A stretch of DNA of 64,000 nucleotides from Spirochaetia bacterium (lineage in GTDB: Bacteria > Spirochaetota > UBA4802 > UBA5550). Shown here in pieces: positions 18,318 to 27,310 of this stretch. Each line of letters opens with the position of its first letter. The stretch's first letter is position 1. The stretch covers positions 1 through 64,000 of the forward strand of contig VFJS01000019.1 of the NCBI GenBank assembly GCA_009885955.1, written 5' to 3'. The position numbers and the translations under genes are program-made. Below the pieces are notes generated by a model that saw only the letters and a list, made by a program, of their open reading frames with translations, was not told the origin of the DNA and did not search any database.

Positions 18318-19667
18318 TCATTGTTTTTCTCTGTATTTCACTACTACATCCCTGGCATTGGGCCTGTAACCCATGAGCCTCTTAAAATTCTTTATCAGAA
18401 ACAGAAGAAAATTGAGCGGCATCGCATTGATAAAAATTCTGAAGGCCGTTGTTGAACCGAGGATAAGCACCAGGTTGTAAACAAAATGATAGAGGCGCCT
18501 CTCAATTTTTTCAGGCCGCTCGAGCCCGCGGAATTCCGGCTTGTGAAGGGCATACGCGTGCCTGATGAAAAATCCGGAGAGCTTGTATGATATATTGAAT
18601 GGGAAAGACTCATTAATTTCGGAAGGGTCGACCTTTTCCAGGAAAATTTTCTTTTTCTTCAGGGCATCTTTCAGGAGTTTCAATCCTGTATCGGTCCTGG
18701 CAATAATACTGGACCACCCCAGCGGTATCCCGGTATCATCCACCCCTTTCCCGAGCAGCCTCATCAGCCATGAGTCGCCGAAACTGATATCGGCATAATT
18801 TCCGTAATAGTCCGGGCATATCCTGCATCTATAAGGGAGATACACGGCATTGAGGTAGTGGTAATGGAAAAAATTTATTCCTCTCTTTTCCCCGTTTTCA
18901 AGAAGGAATGACAATCCCCCTGGCCAGCTCCCGTGGTCCCTGAATTTAATATCAACAACCTGTTCTTTTGATATATTCACCCTCTTCATGCCGAAAACTG
19001 AAGCCTCATATTCCATATTGTGTCCGCATATGAGCCCCAGGACATATGTAAGCTTCAGCGCATCCCTGTTCCCATCAGCCTGGAGCTTCCGTATGCTATG
19101 CACCTGGCAGGGAAGCAGAACAATTGCATATTCGCCCCTGACTTTCTTCAGCCCCTGTAATATTTCGTTAGTGGGGATAAGACAATATTTTGACTGGGAT
19201 GATTTTTTTATCTCTTCAATATCCTGCACGATAGCCGGCTTGAAGAGCCATTTTTTTTCCGGATTGGGCCTGGGGATTATAACACCGCTGACAAGTTTCT
19301 TTTCAACAAGGTGGATGAGAAGCTGCGTCACCAATCCGCCGGACGACCCTTTCTGCCTGATCATGTCATCAGTTGAATGGCCGAGATAGCACTCCTTATA
19401 AGACCCTAAAAATTTATCACAGGTCTCCTTCCCGGTGAACATGGCGTTTAATGCATCAAAATCAACCTCTATCCCCTGGCAATTTTTGTAGCATACGCCG
19501 CATGAATTGCACCTCTCTTTTATAAAAACAGGTCTCCCTTTTTCATAATCCGCGTAGAGGGCCTTCTGTGAACACAGTCCGATACAAGTGCCGCAGAAGT
19601 TGCAGAGGGGCATCTTTTCCCCCCCAAGCCTTTTTATGAGATCAAGAAATCCTATCTTTGCCTTCAT
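18318..19667 (-). CDS. FrhB-family Fe-S protein, surface-glycan type
   Basis: A 449-residue protein. Two N-terminal [4Fe-4S] motifs (CNFCGTC...C and CNSCGVC...C, within the first 70 residues) are followed by the coenzyme F420 hydrogenase/dehydrogenase beta-subunit fold, with KGSSGGLVTQLL and LPCQVHSIRKLQ as family marks. In non-methanogens, relatives occur in exopolysaccharide clusters next to pyruvyl or glycosyl transferases, where they may reduce a sugar intermediate. The longer frame starts at 19715, but GGGAG six bases upstream of the ATG at 19667 marks that as the start. It is the first gene of the five-gene set. Confidence 0.78.
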   Translation of the reverse strand: MKAKIGFLDLIKRLGGEKMPLCNFCGTCIGLCSQKALYADYEKGRPVFIKERCNSCGVCYKNCQGIEVDFDALNAMFTGKETCDKFLGSYKECYLGHSTDDMIRQKGSSGGLVTQLLIHLVEKKLVSGVIIPRPNPEKKWLFKPAIVQDIEEIKKSSQSKYCLIPTNEILQGLKKVRGEYAIVLLPCQVHSIRKLQADGNRDALKLTYVLGLICGHNMEYEASVFGMKRVNISKEQVVDIKFRDHGSWPGGLSFLLENGEKRGINFFHYHYLNAVYLPYRCRICPDYYGNYADISFGDSWLMRLLGKGVDDTGIPLGWSSIIARTDTGLKLLKDALKKKKIFLEKVDPSEINESFPFNISYKLSGFFIRHAYALHKPEFRGLERPEKIERRLYHFVYNLVLILGSTTAFRIFINAMPLNFLLFLIKNFKRLMGYRPNARDVVVKYREKQ

Positions 19668-20231
19668 ATTCATCTCCCTATTCATAATACTATCCACTGG
19701 AACTACCTGAATCATGAATACATAATGCGTTATAATTATTTATCAGCAGCCCATACTGGAAAGTATATATTCAAAATAAAATAAAAATTAAAAAACATCT
19801 CCAGAACAATAATAGTAAAACTGAAATTAAAAAATTCTGTTTCTAAAAAAACAATGTATTATGCAAATGTATTTTTCTATATATATAATTTTTGTCTACA
19901 ATTAATCTGATTTAGCCTTTAATTCAAATTTAAGTGAATAACGAATGATTTATATATGCGATTCCTATGAAGGTACAAACATCAGTAATCATCAGAATTC
20001 ATACTCCCGTAATCCCCCCTGTGGGAGGAAAATAGAAAGGGAGGTAAAAAAATCTTATTTTTAGTTGTGCCTTTAAACAAAATATCATTTTTGTCGTAAA
20101 ATATTTCAAGAAATCCCCGGCGGGATATAAAAATGGCTGCCTGCCAGACAAAAGGATGTTATATATATTATTACAAGCTGTCATCTTTCATAAAAAAAAT
20201 TAATTGCTTAAATTGAATAAAAGATACTTGT

Positions 20232-20249
20232 ATAGTATTATACTATAAT
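20232..20249 (+). promoter_or_regulatory. 15-bp palindrome overlapping a TATAAT
   Basis: ATAGTATTATACTAT (20232-20246) is a perfect palindrome. Its right end overlaps TATAAT (20244-20249). Such an arrangement suits a repressor covering a -10 element, but no good -35 lies at the right distance, and AT-rich palindromes can arise by chance. Confidence 0.25.
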
Positions 20250-20298
20250 TTTATATGAAATAATATTGACTTTAATTTTCCCTGATTATAATTTTTAA

Positions 20299-20325
20299 AA
20301 TAATGCAGGAAATTATTGCATTATT
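20299..20325 (+). promoter_or_regulatory. 9-bp inverted repeat in MacB-like gene leader
   Basis: AATAATGCA (20299-20307) and TGCATTATT (20317-20325) form a perfect 9-bp inverted repeat with a 9-base gap. A TATAAT (20287-20292) lies just before it and TTGACT lies 15 bases further upstream (short spacing). The repeat would sit at the transcript start, as an operator or an RNA hairpin. Confidence 0.35.
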
Positions 20326-20378
20326 CTGCATCTTGTACATGATATCCTGAAACAATACATTTTGTAATAAAGTTGACT

Positions 20379-21572
20379 ATGAATATTAATAATACAATGA
20401 AAACTGCCTTCAAGGCCCTTAATAGAAATAAATTAAGATCAGCTCTCACAAGCATTGGCATTATAATAGGGGTTTCTTCGGTCATAGTCATGATCGGCAT
20501 TGGAAACAGCGCCAGGGTTACTGTTCGGGACCGGGTAGTTACCTTCGGCACGAATGGAATCTCTTTCAAGATGAAAAGCCCAAGAGGTGTAACGAACTCC
20601 GATATTGACAATTTACTAAAATCATTTTATCAGATTAAATATATTTCGCCCTACCTGTACCAGCCTTCGAGAAACATTATCGCAAAATACAGCAATAAAA
20701 ATATGCATGTCATCCTGGAGGGGGTAAACAACGAATTCTTCAAAATTAAGGATAGCAAGTTACAGGCAGGGCGCCTTTTCACAGATGAGGACATATTTTC
20801 CACTGCAAAAGTTGCCGTTATTGGCACATCAGTCAGAAATGAGCTCTTCGGTTCCGATGATCCCGTGGGAAAAACTTTTATCGTTAATAACATACCGCTC
20901 AAAGTCGTAGGAATGCTGGAAGAATATGAAGAGGCTTTTTCAGGTAGAGATTTTAATGCTGTCATATTGATACCTTATACAACGGCTATGGCAAGATTTT
21001 TTGATGGCATCACAAAATACGGTGAAATTTATGCGTCAGCATTGAATGAAAATCTGATAGATGAGGCAAAGGATATTTTAAAAAAATACTTCAGAAGAAA
21101 ATACGCCATACCGGATGGCAAGGATGATGAATTTTTAATCAACACAAGCAAGGACAAGCTCAAAATGGCAGATGATATCTCAAGGGCTCTGGCAATTCTG
21201 CTTGCCGGGATAGCATCAATTTCACTTTTTGTAGGCGGTGTTGGAATAATGAACATCATGCTTGTATCAGTCACGGAAAGGACAAGGGAGATAGGGATCA
21301 GGATGGCCATTGGGGCCAAAAAAAGAGATATCCTGTACCAGTTTCTGATAGAATCAGTGACATTAAGCTCAGCAGGAGGTATTATCGGCATTACACTAGG
21401 CCTGATTATATATTACCTTATAATCTATTTTGTCAAATGGCCTTTCATATTTTCATTCATGTCGATAATAATTTCTGTTTTCTTTTCCGCTGCAGTGGGA
21501 ATATTTTTCGGATATTATCCCTCTAAAAAGGCATCAGATCTTAAGCCCATTGAAGCCCTGCGATATGAATAA
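20379..21572 (+). CDS. MacB/FtsX-type ABC transporter permease, orphan
   Basis: A 397-residue permease: one N-terminal membrane helix (about 20-43, after ALNRNKLRSALTSIGIIIG), a large periplasmic MacB_PCD-like domain (about 48-260), and three C-terminal helices (from about 265). The coupling segment VSVTERTREIGIRMAIGAKKRDI and the end SDLKPIEALRYE are typical of MacB-type mechanotransmission permeases. A TTG at 20373 precedes, but the ATG at 20379 matches family starts better; no clear Shine-Dalgarno is visible. Neither ATPase nor membrane-fusion partner is adjacent, so they must be elsewhere or the gene is a stranded remnant. The frame is intact. Confidence 0.85.
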   Translation: MNINNTMKTAFKALNRNKLRSALTSIGIIIGVSSVIVMIGIGNSARVTVRDRVVTFGTNGISFKMKSPRGVTNSDIDNLLKSFYQIKYISPYLYQPSRNIIAKYSNKNMHVILEGVNNEFFKIKDSKLQAGRLFTDEDIFSTAKVAVIGTSVRNELFGSDDPVGKTFIVNNIPLKVVGMLEEYEEAFSGRDFNAVILIPYTTAMARFFDGITKYGEIYASALNENLIDEAKDILKKYFRRKYAIPDGKDDEFLINTSKDKLKMADDISRALAILLAGIASISLFVGGVGIMNIMLVSVTERTREIGIRMAIGAKKRDILYQFLIESVTLSSAGGIIGITLGLIIYYLIIYFVKWPFIFSFMSIIISVFFSAAVGIFFGYYPSKKASDLKPIEALRYE

Positions 21573-21625
21573 TCCGATTTCTTGTGAAAAAAAGGGTTGC
21601 CTTATAATTAATTTGAAGAAATTAC

Positions 21626-21655
21626 TTGATTTTATGCCGAAATACATGATATAAT
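21626..21655 (+). promoter_or_regulatory. Sigma-70-type promoter of the double CNB gene
   Basis: TTGATT (21626-21631), an 18-base spacer and a perfect TATAAT (21650-21655) predict a transcript start near 21662. The ATG at 21697, preceded by GAGGA, would have a leader of about 35 bases. Confidence 0.6.
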
Positions 21656-21696
21656 TATCTTTTTACTACAGATGACTTCAAATTTAATGAGGAATA

Positions 21697-22917
21697 ATGA
21701 CAGCCACTCAATTTAAAGTTGAGAATTACCAGGCAAACTCTTTCATAATCATAGAGGGAAAGAAAAACGCCAATAATTTTTATATTATTAAAAGCGGCAG
21801 GGTTAAAGTTAAAAAAGAAAATCCCGTTGTCGCTGAAGAGCCCTTTACTGTGTACGGCCCCGGGGATTTTTTCGGGGTTGTATCATGCATGAGCAACCAT
21901 GCACGGATTGAAACTGCCGTTTCCCTTGACAATGTATCTCTCATTTCAGTAGACCGCGAACTGTTCGGGCTCCTGATTCAGAAAAATCCGGCCGTTGCCA
22001 TGAAGATTATCCGTTTCTTCAGCAGAAAGCTCAGAGATTTTGACCAGGCCATTACAAGACTCACATTTAAAAATAATGTTGAAGAGGACCCTACCCATCT
22101 TTTCAACATTGGCGAATACTACGTAAAAAAGAAAATTTTTAATCATGCCATATATGCCTATCAGAGATACCTTCAATACTGCCCGAATGAAGAGCACAGG
22201 GATACGGCGCTGCAGCGCCTCAAGACACTTAAAGCGCCTTTGAAAGAGGCAGAGCACAAAATGCTCGACACCATGAACCGGTCATATCCTGACAATACCA
22301 TGATATTCAGCGAATATGAGCCCGGGAATGAACTCTACATCATCCAGTCAGGGAAGGTCAAAATCACTAAAATAGTTGACCAGGAAGTCCTCCTTGCAGT
22401 TTTAAAAGCCGGGGACATTTTCGGCGAGATGGCCCTTCTCGACAATAAACCACGAAGCGCCTCAGCCATTACTTTCGGAGTGGTTTCAGTTCTTGCCATT
22501 AACAAGTCAAACTTTGAAGGCATGGTTCAGGCGCAGCCCCAGCTTGCAACCAGGCTTATCCAGCTGCTGAGCGAAAGAATCTGGACAGCATACCGCCAGC
22601 TGGAAAACCTCCTCATCAAAGACACCATCGGGAGGATATACGATACTCTCCTTATACAGATTGAAAAACAGAAAATTAAAATTGAACCGAAGCAGCCCCA
22701 TAATTTTGAATTCGGTACAAGAGAGCTTATCAATATGGTGGGCCTTCCGGCGGATAAGGGGGATGTTCTCATGGTGCAGCTTCTCGAGGACAAGCATATG
22801 AAGCTTGAAGAGGGGAAAATAATCTGCACTGATATAGAGGAGCTTGAAAAAACTGTTAATTTTTTCAAGAAAAAAGCCAGTATGGAACGGAAGCGGGAAG
22901 AGAGCAAAAACAAATAA
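21697..22917 (+). CDS. Tandem cyclic-nucleotide-binding domain protein with TPR linker
   Basis: A 406-residue protein with two CRP-type cyclic-nucleotide-binding domains (about 12-120 and 195-305), separated by a short TPR-like region (about 134-185, LFNIGEYYVKKKIFNHAIYAYQRYLQ). The second domain has an intact phosphate-binding cassette, FGEMALLDNKPRSA (242-255, with Glu244 and Arg253). The first has lost it (FFGVVSCMSNHARIE), so only the second should bind ligand. The C-terminal 100 residues look like a degenerate winged-helix region plus a basic tail, so DNA binding is uncertain. A possible cAMP source in this window is the CYTH protein at 57541-58086. Single gene with its own promoter. Confidence 0.8.
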   Translation: MTATQFKVENYQANSFIIIEGKKNANNFYIIKSGRVKVKKENPVVAEEPFTVYGPGDFFGVVSCMSNHARIETAVSLDNVSLISVDRELFGLLIQKNPAVAMKIIRFFSRKLRDFDQAITRLTFKNNVEEDPTHLFNIGEYYVKKKIFNHAIYAYQRYLQYCPNEEHRDTALQRLKTLKAPLKEAEHKMLDTMNRSYPDNTMIFSEYEPGNELYIIQSGKVKITKIVDQEVLLAVLKAGDIFGEMALLDNKPRSASAITFGVVSVLAINKSNFEGMVQAQPQLATRLIQLLSERIWTAYRQLENLLIKDTIGRIYDTLLIQIEKQKIKIEPKQPHNFEFGTRELINMVGLPADKGDVLMVQLLEDKHMKLEEGKIICTDIEELEKTVNFFKKKASMERKREESKNK

Positions 22918-22931
22918 ACCGGGATGGCCTT

Positions 22932-25427
22932 TCAGATCTTTTCAGATCCAATGGGTTCCAAACTTTCATTCACATCACCCTGTTTATTATCAATATTCTT
23001 ATCTTTAATAACTGTTTTAAAGGCTAGAACACCCCCTTTAAGGACGACCCTGATCCTTGTTGAATCCTTCACCCTCCCCTTAAGCATCTCAACGGCGAGC
23101 CTGTCCTCAAGTTCCCGCTGGATGATTCTCCGGAGATTTCTGGCGCCGTACTTTTCATCATACCCCTTATCGAGAAAAAATGCCTTTATCTTCGATGAAA
23201 AAATCAGGGTGCAGCCCCTTTCCTTAAGCCTGTCGTTTATCTCATCAAGGATGATATCAACGATTTCCATTATATGGTCCCTCTTGAGCTTGTGAAAATA
23301 CACCACTTCATCGAGCCTGTTGATAAACTCCGGATTGAAAACCTTCTTGAGTTCATCGGAGACCTTTTCCGCATCGTCGCTCTCTTCTGTATCTGTGTCA
23401 TTTGCGAATCCGAGCTTTCCGCCCTTCTGAAACACGCGGTTTCCGATGTTTGATGTCAGGATGATAATGGTATCCCTGAAGCTCACCGTGTCTCCTGAAC
23501 CATCCGTAAGCTCGCCTTCATCCAGTACTTGTAAAAGAATGTTGAAGATATCCGGGTGGGCTTTCTCAATTTCATCAAAAAGGACAACAGAATAGGGGCG
23601 CCTCTTGATCTTTTCGGTCAACTGCCCCCCTTCATCATACCCAATATATCCCGGAGGCGCGCCAATAAGCCTGGAAACAGAATGCTTTTCCATGTATTCC
23701 GACATGTCAATCCTTATCAGTGATTTTTCATCATCAAACAGGAACTGGGCAAGGGCCTTAGCAAGCTCGGTTTTGCCCACACCTGTGGGCCCGAGGAATA
23801 TGAAGGACCCGGTAGGCCTGTCCAGGATCGAGAGCCCCACCCTGGACCGTCTGATTGCCTTACTTACTGCGCTGACTGCTTTGTCCTGGCCTATGATCCT
23901 CTTGTGGAGCTCTTCTTCCATTCTGAGGAGTTTCTGGGCCATAGATTCCTCAAGGGTATCTACCGGAATACCGGTACTTTCGGAAACGATTGAAGCTATC
24001 AACTCAGGCATCACATAAACGGCGTAATCATTTTTTCGCTCATTCCAGTCATTGACCTTCCCGGAAAGGGAACCTTTTTTGTCAATAATCACATCCCTGA
24101 CAGCAGCCGCTTTTTCGTATTCCTGGGAAAGAACAAGTTCATTTTTTTTCCTGTTGAGGTCGTCAATCTCTTTTTCAAGATTGGTAATATCGACGGGTTT
24201 ATCAAAATTATCGAACCTCGCCTTGGCTCCGGCTTCATCAATTATATCTATGGCCTTGTCCGGAAGAAATCTGTCTGTAATATATCTCTCGGAAAGCATT
24301 ACAGCCCTGACAATGGATTCATGGGGATAAATCACTTTGTGATGCTCTTCATACCTGTTTTTCAGCCCTTCCAGTATAGTAATTGTTTCATCAACATCAG
24401 GCTCTTCAACCAGGATTGACTGGAACCGCCTTGCAAGCGCGGCATCCTTTTCAATGTACATCCTGAATTCATTCAGGGTTGTCGCTCCGATGCACTGCAG
24501 TTCCCCCCGGGCCAGCGCAGGTTTAAGAATATTAGCGGCATCGATGGCGCCCTCTGCTGCGCCTGCCCCTATGATGGTATGCAGCTCGTCTATGAATACG
24601 ATGACCTTTTCCTCGTCCTTTATTTCCTTAACGATCCTTTTCAGCCTGTCCTCAAATTCACCCCTGTATTTTGTCCCGGCCACAATAGCGGCCATATCCA
24701 GTGACATCACCCTGCAGTTCTGCAGCAATTCCGGGACGCTCTTCTTGACAATCCTTTGAGCAAGCCCCTCGACTATTGCCGTCTTGCCCACTCCCGCTTC
24801 ACCGATGAGTATTGGATTATTCTTCCTTTTTCTTGAAAGGATTCTGATTAACCTGTCAATTTCCCGGCTTCTTCCTATTACAGGATCCAGGCGCCCGTTT
24901 AACGCCATCTTTGTAAGGTCATGGGCAAATTCTTCAATTGCAGGCGGTTTTGCGCCTGCTTTCATTGTAGAGGATGTTTCATTCCCGGTCTTTACTCCCA
25001 GGACTCTGATTATTTCATTTTTTATGACATTGTAGTCAAATCCAGCCCTCACCAGGGTATTCAGGCCGTAACATGAACCCTCTTTGAAAATAGCCAGAAG
25101 CAGGTGTTCTGTGCCGATATAGGAATTCTTAAGTTTCTTTGCCTCTTCCTTTGAGACTTCAATGATTTTTTTATATGGCGCGCTGATGGGTATTTTCCCT
25201 AAAATTATTGTTGTACCGCTCTGCTTAAGCGACTGTTCAATCTCTCTCTTCAGCCTCTCGAAATTAATCCCCAGATTTTTCAGAATTCTTGCGGCTACCG
25301 AGTCTTCATCATTAAGGAGCGCGATCATTATATGCTCAGGCCCGAGGAGATCAGAATTCAGCCTCCTCCCCTCCTCCTGGGCGAGCAGTTCAAGAACTTT
25401 CCGGGATCTTTTTGTGAATTCAAACAT
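22932..25427 (-). CDS. clpC: AAA+ protease chaperone ClpC
   Basis: An 831-residue Hsp100 unfoldase for ClpP. It has two N-terminal Clp_N repeats (from FEFTKRSRKVLELLAQEEG), Walker A GEAGVGKTA (near 207) with Walker B VIFIDELH, a UVR/M-domain (near 430-460) and the second ATPase with GPTGVGKTE (near 543). The frame is open upstream to 25490, but GGAG sits just before ATGATG at 25430/25427, and family starts match the second ATG. The start overlaps the mcsB end. In Firmicutes, the partners McsA/McsB mark clients with phosphoarginine for ClpC. Third gene of mcsA-mcsB-clpC. Confidence 0.95.
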   Translation of the reverse strand: MFEFTKRSRKVLELLAQEEGRRLNSDLLGPEHIMIALLNDEDSVAARILKNLGINFERLKREIEQSLKQSGTTIILGKIPISAPYKKIIEVSKEEAKKLKNSYIGTEHLLLAIFKEGSCYGLNTLVRAGFDYNVIKNEIIRVLGVKTGNETSSTMKAGAKPPAIEEFAHDLTKMALNGRLDPVIGRSREIDRLIRILSRKRKNNPILIGEAGVGKTAIVEGLAQRIVKKSVPELLQNCRVMSLDMAAIVAGTKYRGEFEDRLKRIVKEIKDEEKVIVFIDELHTIIGAGAAEGAIDAANILKPALARGELQCIGATTLNEFRMYIEKDAALARRFQSILVEEPDVDETITILEGLKNRYEEHHKVIYPHESIVRAVMLSERYITDRFLPDKAIDIIDEAGAKARFDNFDKPVDITNLEKEIDDLNRKKNELVLSQEYEKAAAVRDVIIDKKGSLSGKVNDWNERKNDYAVYVMPELIASIVSESTGIPVDTLEESMAQKLLRMEEELHKRIIGQDKAVSAVSKAIRRSRVGLSILDRPTGSFIFLGPTGVGKTELAKALAQFLFDDEKSLIRIDMSEYMEKHSVSRLIGAPPGYIGYDEGGQLTEKIKRRPYSVVLFDEIEKAHPDIFNILLQVLDEGELTDGSGDTVSFRDTIIILTSNIGNRVFQKGGKLGFANDTDTEESDDAEKVSDELKKVFNPEFINRLDEVVYFHKLKRDHIMEIVDIILDEINDRLKERGCTLIFSSKIKAFFLDKGYDEKYGARNLRRIIQRELEDRLAVEMLKGRVKDSTRIRVVLKGGVLAFKTVIKDKNIDNKQGDVNESLEPIGSEKI

Positions 25428-26484
25428 CATTTTTCTCCATTTTCTGCATTCCGCTTCTGAGATAATTTGCCCTGTACTCATCACTCTCATCGATACTTTT
25501 AAAAAACTCCCGGTAAAACCTCTGCAAATGGGCCCATTGTATTCCCACCATCAGATCGTTTATTACATTCAGGCTGCCATTCTTTATTATAGCAAGTATA
25601 ATGCCAAGCCTCACATTGGACAGGTGTTCCAGGGCCTCTATATAATTTATTTTTTTTGAATAGAGGAGGATGCCGAAGGATCTCCATGCCAGGTTTTCCA
25701 CCTCTGTCCTGGATTCAGAAAGGTATTTGTCACGGGAATTATCCTCAAGCTCAAGAACTTTATTCACTACTCCGTCCATGAGCTCAACAATATCAATTTC
25801 GGAAACGCCCAGTGTTGTCCTGTTATAGAGCTGATATATGCTGCCGATTGTTTTAATACCCTCGCCGGTTGTCCCCGCGAGGTTAACTCCGATTTTTTTT
25901 ATCTTATGTATGAGAAATGGAATCTTATTCTGGATTGTCAATACAGGGAGGTGCAGCATGGCCGAAACCTTGATCCCTGTGCCGATGTTCGAAGGGCACG
26001 AAGTGAGATATCCATATTCCGTGGAAAAAGAATAGGGCACAAACCTGTTCAGCTCATCATCAACCTTATCAGCAAGCCTGTATGATGAAAGAAACTGAAG
26101 GCCCGGCCTTATGACCTGAATTCTTACATGGTCTTCATCGTTAACCATGATGGAAAAATCCTGGACCTTATTGACAAGCACATGGCTTAAATATGAAATC
26201 TCCATTTCATAGGTTATGATGTTCCTTTCCCTGAGATACCGCTTTTCATTGTTGCTGATAGAACTGAGATCAATGGAATGTGTCCCGGGGAATAAAGCGG
26301 ACTCCTCCCTGAACTTTTCCAGGGAGTGGACAAGCTTAACCATATCCCTTTTCGCCATTCTCCCTGAGAAAGGGAGCCCTTTCATGTTTCTGGCAAGCCT
26401 TATCCTGCTTGAAAGGACTATATCGGAATAGGGACCGCTGGATATCCAGAAGCCCTTATCATGCAGTAAAAGATCTTTATACAA
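25420..26484 (-). CDS. mcsB: Protein arginine kinase McsB
   Basis: A 354-residue phosphagen-kinase-fold enzyme that phosphorylates arginine residues in proteins. It shows the ATP-binding SSRIRLARN (near 26-34), the NDEDHVRIQ catalytic segment (family form NEEDH) and CPSNIGTG with the active-site cysteine. The C-terminal allosteric phosphoarginine motif RDxxRA reads SDEYRA, so its first arginine is Ser. That residue is important in Bacillus, so control may differ here. The gene follows mcsA by 18 bases and overlaps clpC. McsB is best known from Firmicutes and is less usual in a diderm. Confidence 0.93.
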   Translation of the reverse strand: MYKDLLLHDKGFWISSGPYSDIVLSSRIRLARNMKGLPFSGRMAKRDMVKLVHSLEKFREESALFPGTHSIDLSSISNNEKRYLRERNIITYEMEISYLSHVLVNKVQDFSIMVNDEDHVRIQVIRPGLQFLSSYRLADKVDDELNRFVPYSFSTEYGYLTSCPSNIGTGIKVSAMLHLPVLTIQNKIPFLIHKIKKIGVNLAGTTGEGIKTIGSIYQLYNRTTLGVSEIDIVELMDGVVNKVLELEDNSRDKYLSESRTEVENLAWRSFGILLYSKKINYIEALEHLSNVRLGIILAIIKNGSLNVINDLMVGIQWAHLQRFYREFFKSIDESDEYRANYLRSGMQKMEKNDV

Positions 26485-26502
26485 TTATACCCTCAAATTA
26501 AC

Positions 26503-27036
26503 CTAATATTTCCTGATCAAGTCCCGAAATAAAGCTGCATCCTCATATCTTTCTTCGAGAAGGGCAACATCGAGCTTAAGCTTCAGATTTTCCAGAGTAT
26601 CATCATCGTCTTTCTTAACTGGTTCTACTGAACTTTTCATATAATCAGCAGATTTATCATAAAAATCAGGTATCTTGCCGATATGCCTCTTTTCTCCATG
26701 ATAGCTTGATATTACCGGGATAAGGGATTCATCCAGAAAGGTGTAGCACTCTTCGCACCCCAGCCTTCCGCTTCTTTTGAAATCCATGAAAGTTGTCCCG
26801 CAGATGCTGCAGACGGGCCTGGTGCCGTACAGTGATGATTCCTCTGCCTTTACATCATTCACATCAAGGAAGGAGAGCATATCAGAAACGGACAATGAAA
26901 AATTTGACAGCTTTGAATTAAATCCGATTTCCCTTGCGCAATTTTCACAGAGATGCGCTTCAGATCTTTCATCTTTAATGATTTCAGTTAAATGGATTGT
27001 TGCAATTTTTATTTTACACCTGTCGCAAAACAACAT
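26503..27036 (-). CDS. mcsA: McsB activator McsA
   Basis: A 177-residue zinc protein with four CxxC motifs (C4/C7, C30/C33, C76/C79, C94/C97) and a C-terminal UVR motif (about 145-177, LKLDVALLEERYEDAALFRDLIRKY pattern). In Bacillus it binds and activates McsB. GGAG three bases before the ATG supports the start. It is the first gene of the operon; no ctsR repressor gene precedes it, unlike in Firmicutes. Confidence 0.9.
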   Translation of the reverse strand: MLFCDRCKIKIATIHLTEIIKDERSEAHLCENCAREIGFNSKLSNFSLSVSDMLSFLDVNDVKAEESSLYGTRPVCSICGTTFMDFKRSGRLGCEECYTFLDESLIPVISSYHGEKRHIGKIPDFYDKSADYMKSSVEPVKKDDDDTLENLKLKLDVALLEERYEDAALFRDLIRKY

Positions 27037-27098
27037 AATCTCCTGTAATACATCTGCTAATTATCATTTCCTCTGATTCTCTAATATCAATATAATAT

Positions 27099-27139
27099 AT
27101 CGGGCAAAGTACCGTACATCACCAGATTGTATGCCCGAT
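27099..27139. promoter_or_regulatory. 8-bp inverted repeat upstream of mcsA
   Basis: ATCGGGCA (27099-27106) and TGCCCGAT (27132-27139) form a perfect inverted repeat with a 25-base gap, 63 to 103 bases upstream of the mcsA start. It is neither a CIRCE element nor a CtsR heptad repeat. It may be the operator of an unknown stress repressor of the mcsA-mcsB-clpC operon. Confidence 0.35.
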
Positions 27140-27261
27140 TAATAATATAACAATTTATGGAAAAATGTAAAGAATATTTTCAAAATATTGGCGGGTTAAG
27201 TAAATTTTTTATGACTTAAACAAATATCGATGGAATTTCTGTTAATTACCCCTTTTTGCAT

Positions 27262-27291
27262 AGTTTTTATACTGAAATGTATGTAAAAACT
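27262..27291 (-). terminator. Inverted repeat downstream of the 170-residue hypothetical gene
   Basis: AGTTTTTA (27262-27269) pairs with TAAAAACT (27284-27291), 20 bases after the stop of the minus-strand hypothetical gene. The stem itself is A/T-rich and no clean T-run follows, so it is only a candidate terminator. Confidence 0.35.
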
Positions 27292-27310
27292 GGACCTATG
27301 ATATTAAAAA

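Larger units (their letters stand above)
19668..20378. other. Long AT-rich intergenic region with palindromes
   Basis: These about 710 bases lie between divergent genes (FrhB-like, minus; MacB-like, plus). I see no credible gene: the open frames are short, without ribosome sites or family signals. A C/G patch near 20009-20025 could form a small hairpin. Two palindromes near the MacB start are listed separately. The length is unusual for this compact window, so a small RNA or a decayed gene could lie here. Confidence 0.6.

Noticed and set aside
19999-20184. 61-residue open frame on the minus strand in the long gap
   Set aside because: No ribosome site, no family signal, low-complexity composition; AT-rich gaps give such frames by chance.
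22924-25659. Series of plus-strand open frames opposite clpC and mcsB
   Set aside because: They are complementary-strand shadows of strongly conserved genes, with unlikely compositions (Ser/Leu/Phe-rich).
27037-27310. CIRCE or CtsR operator upstream of mcsA
   Set aside because: Neither the CIRCE 9-9-9 repeat nor the CtsR heptad repeat is present; only the unrelated 8-bp inverted repeat.
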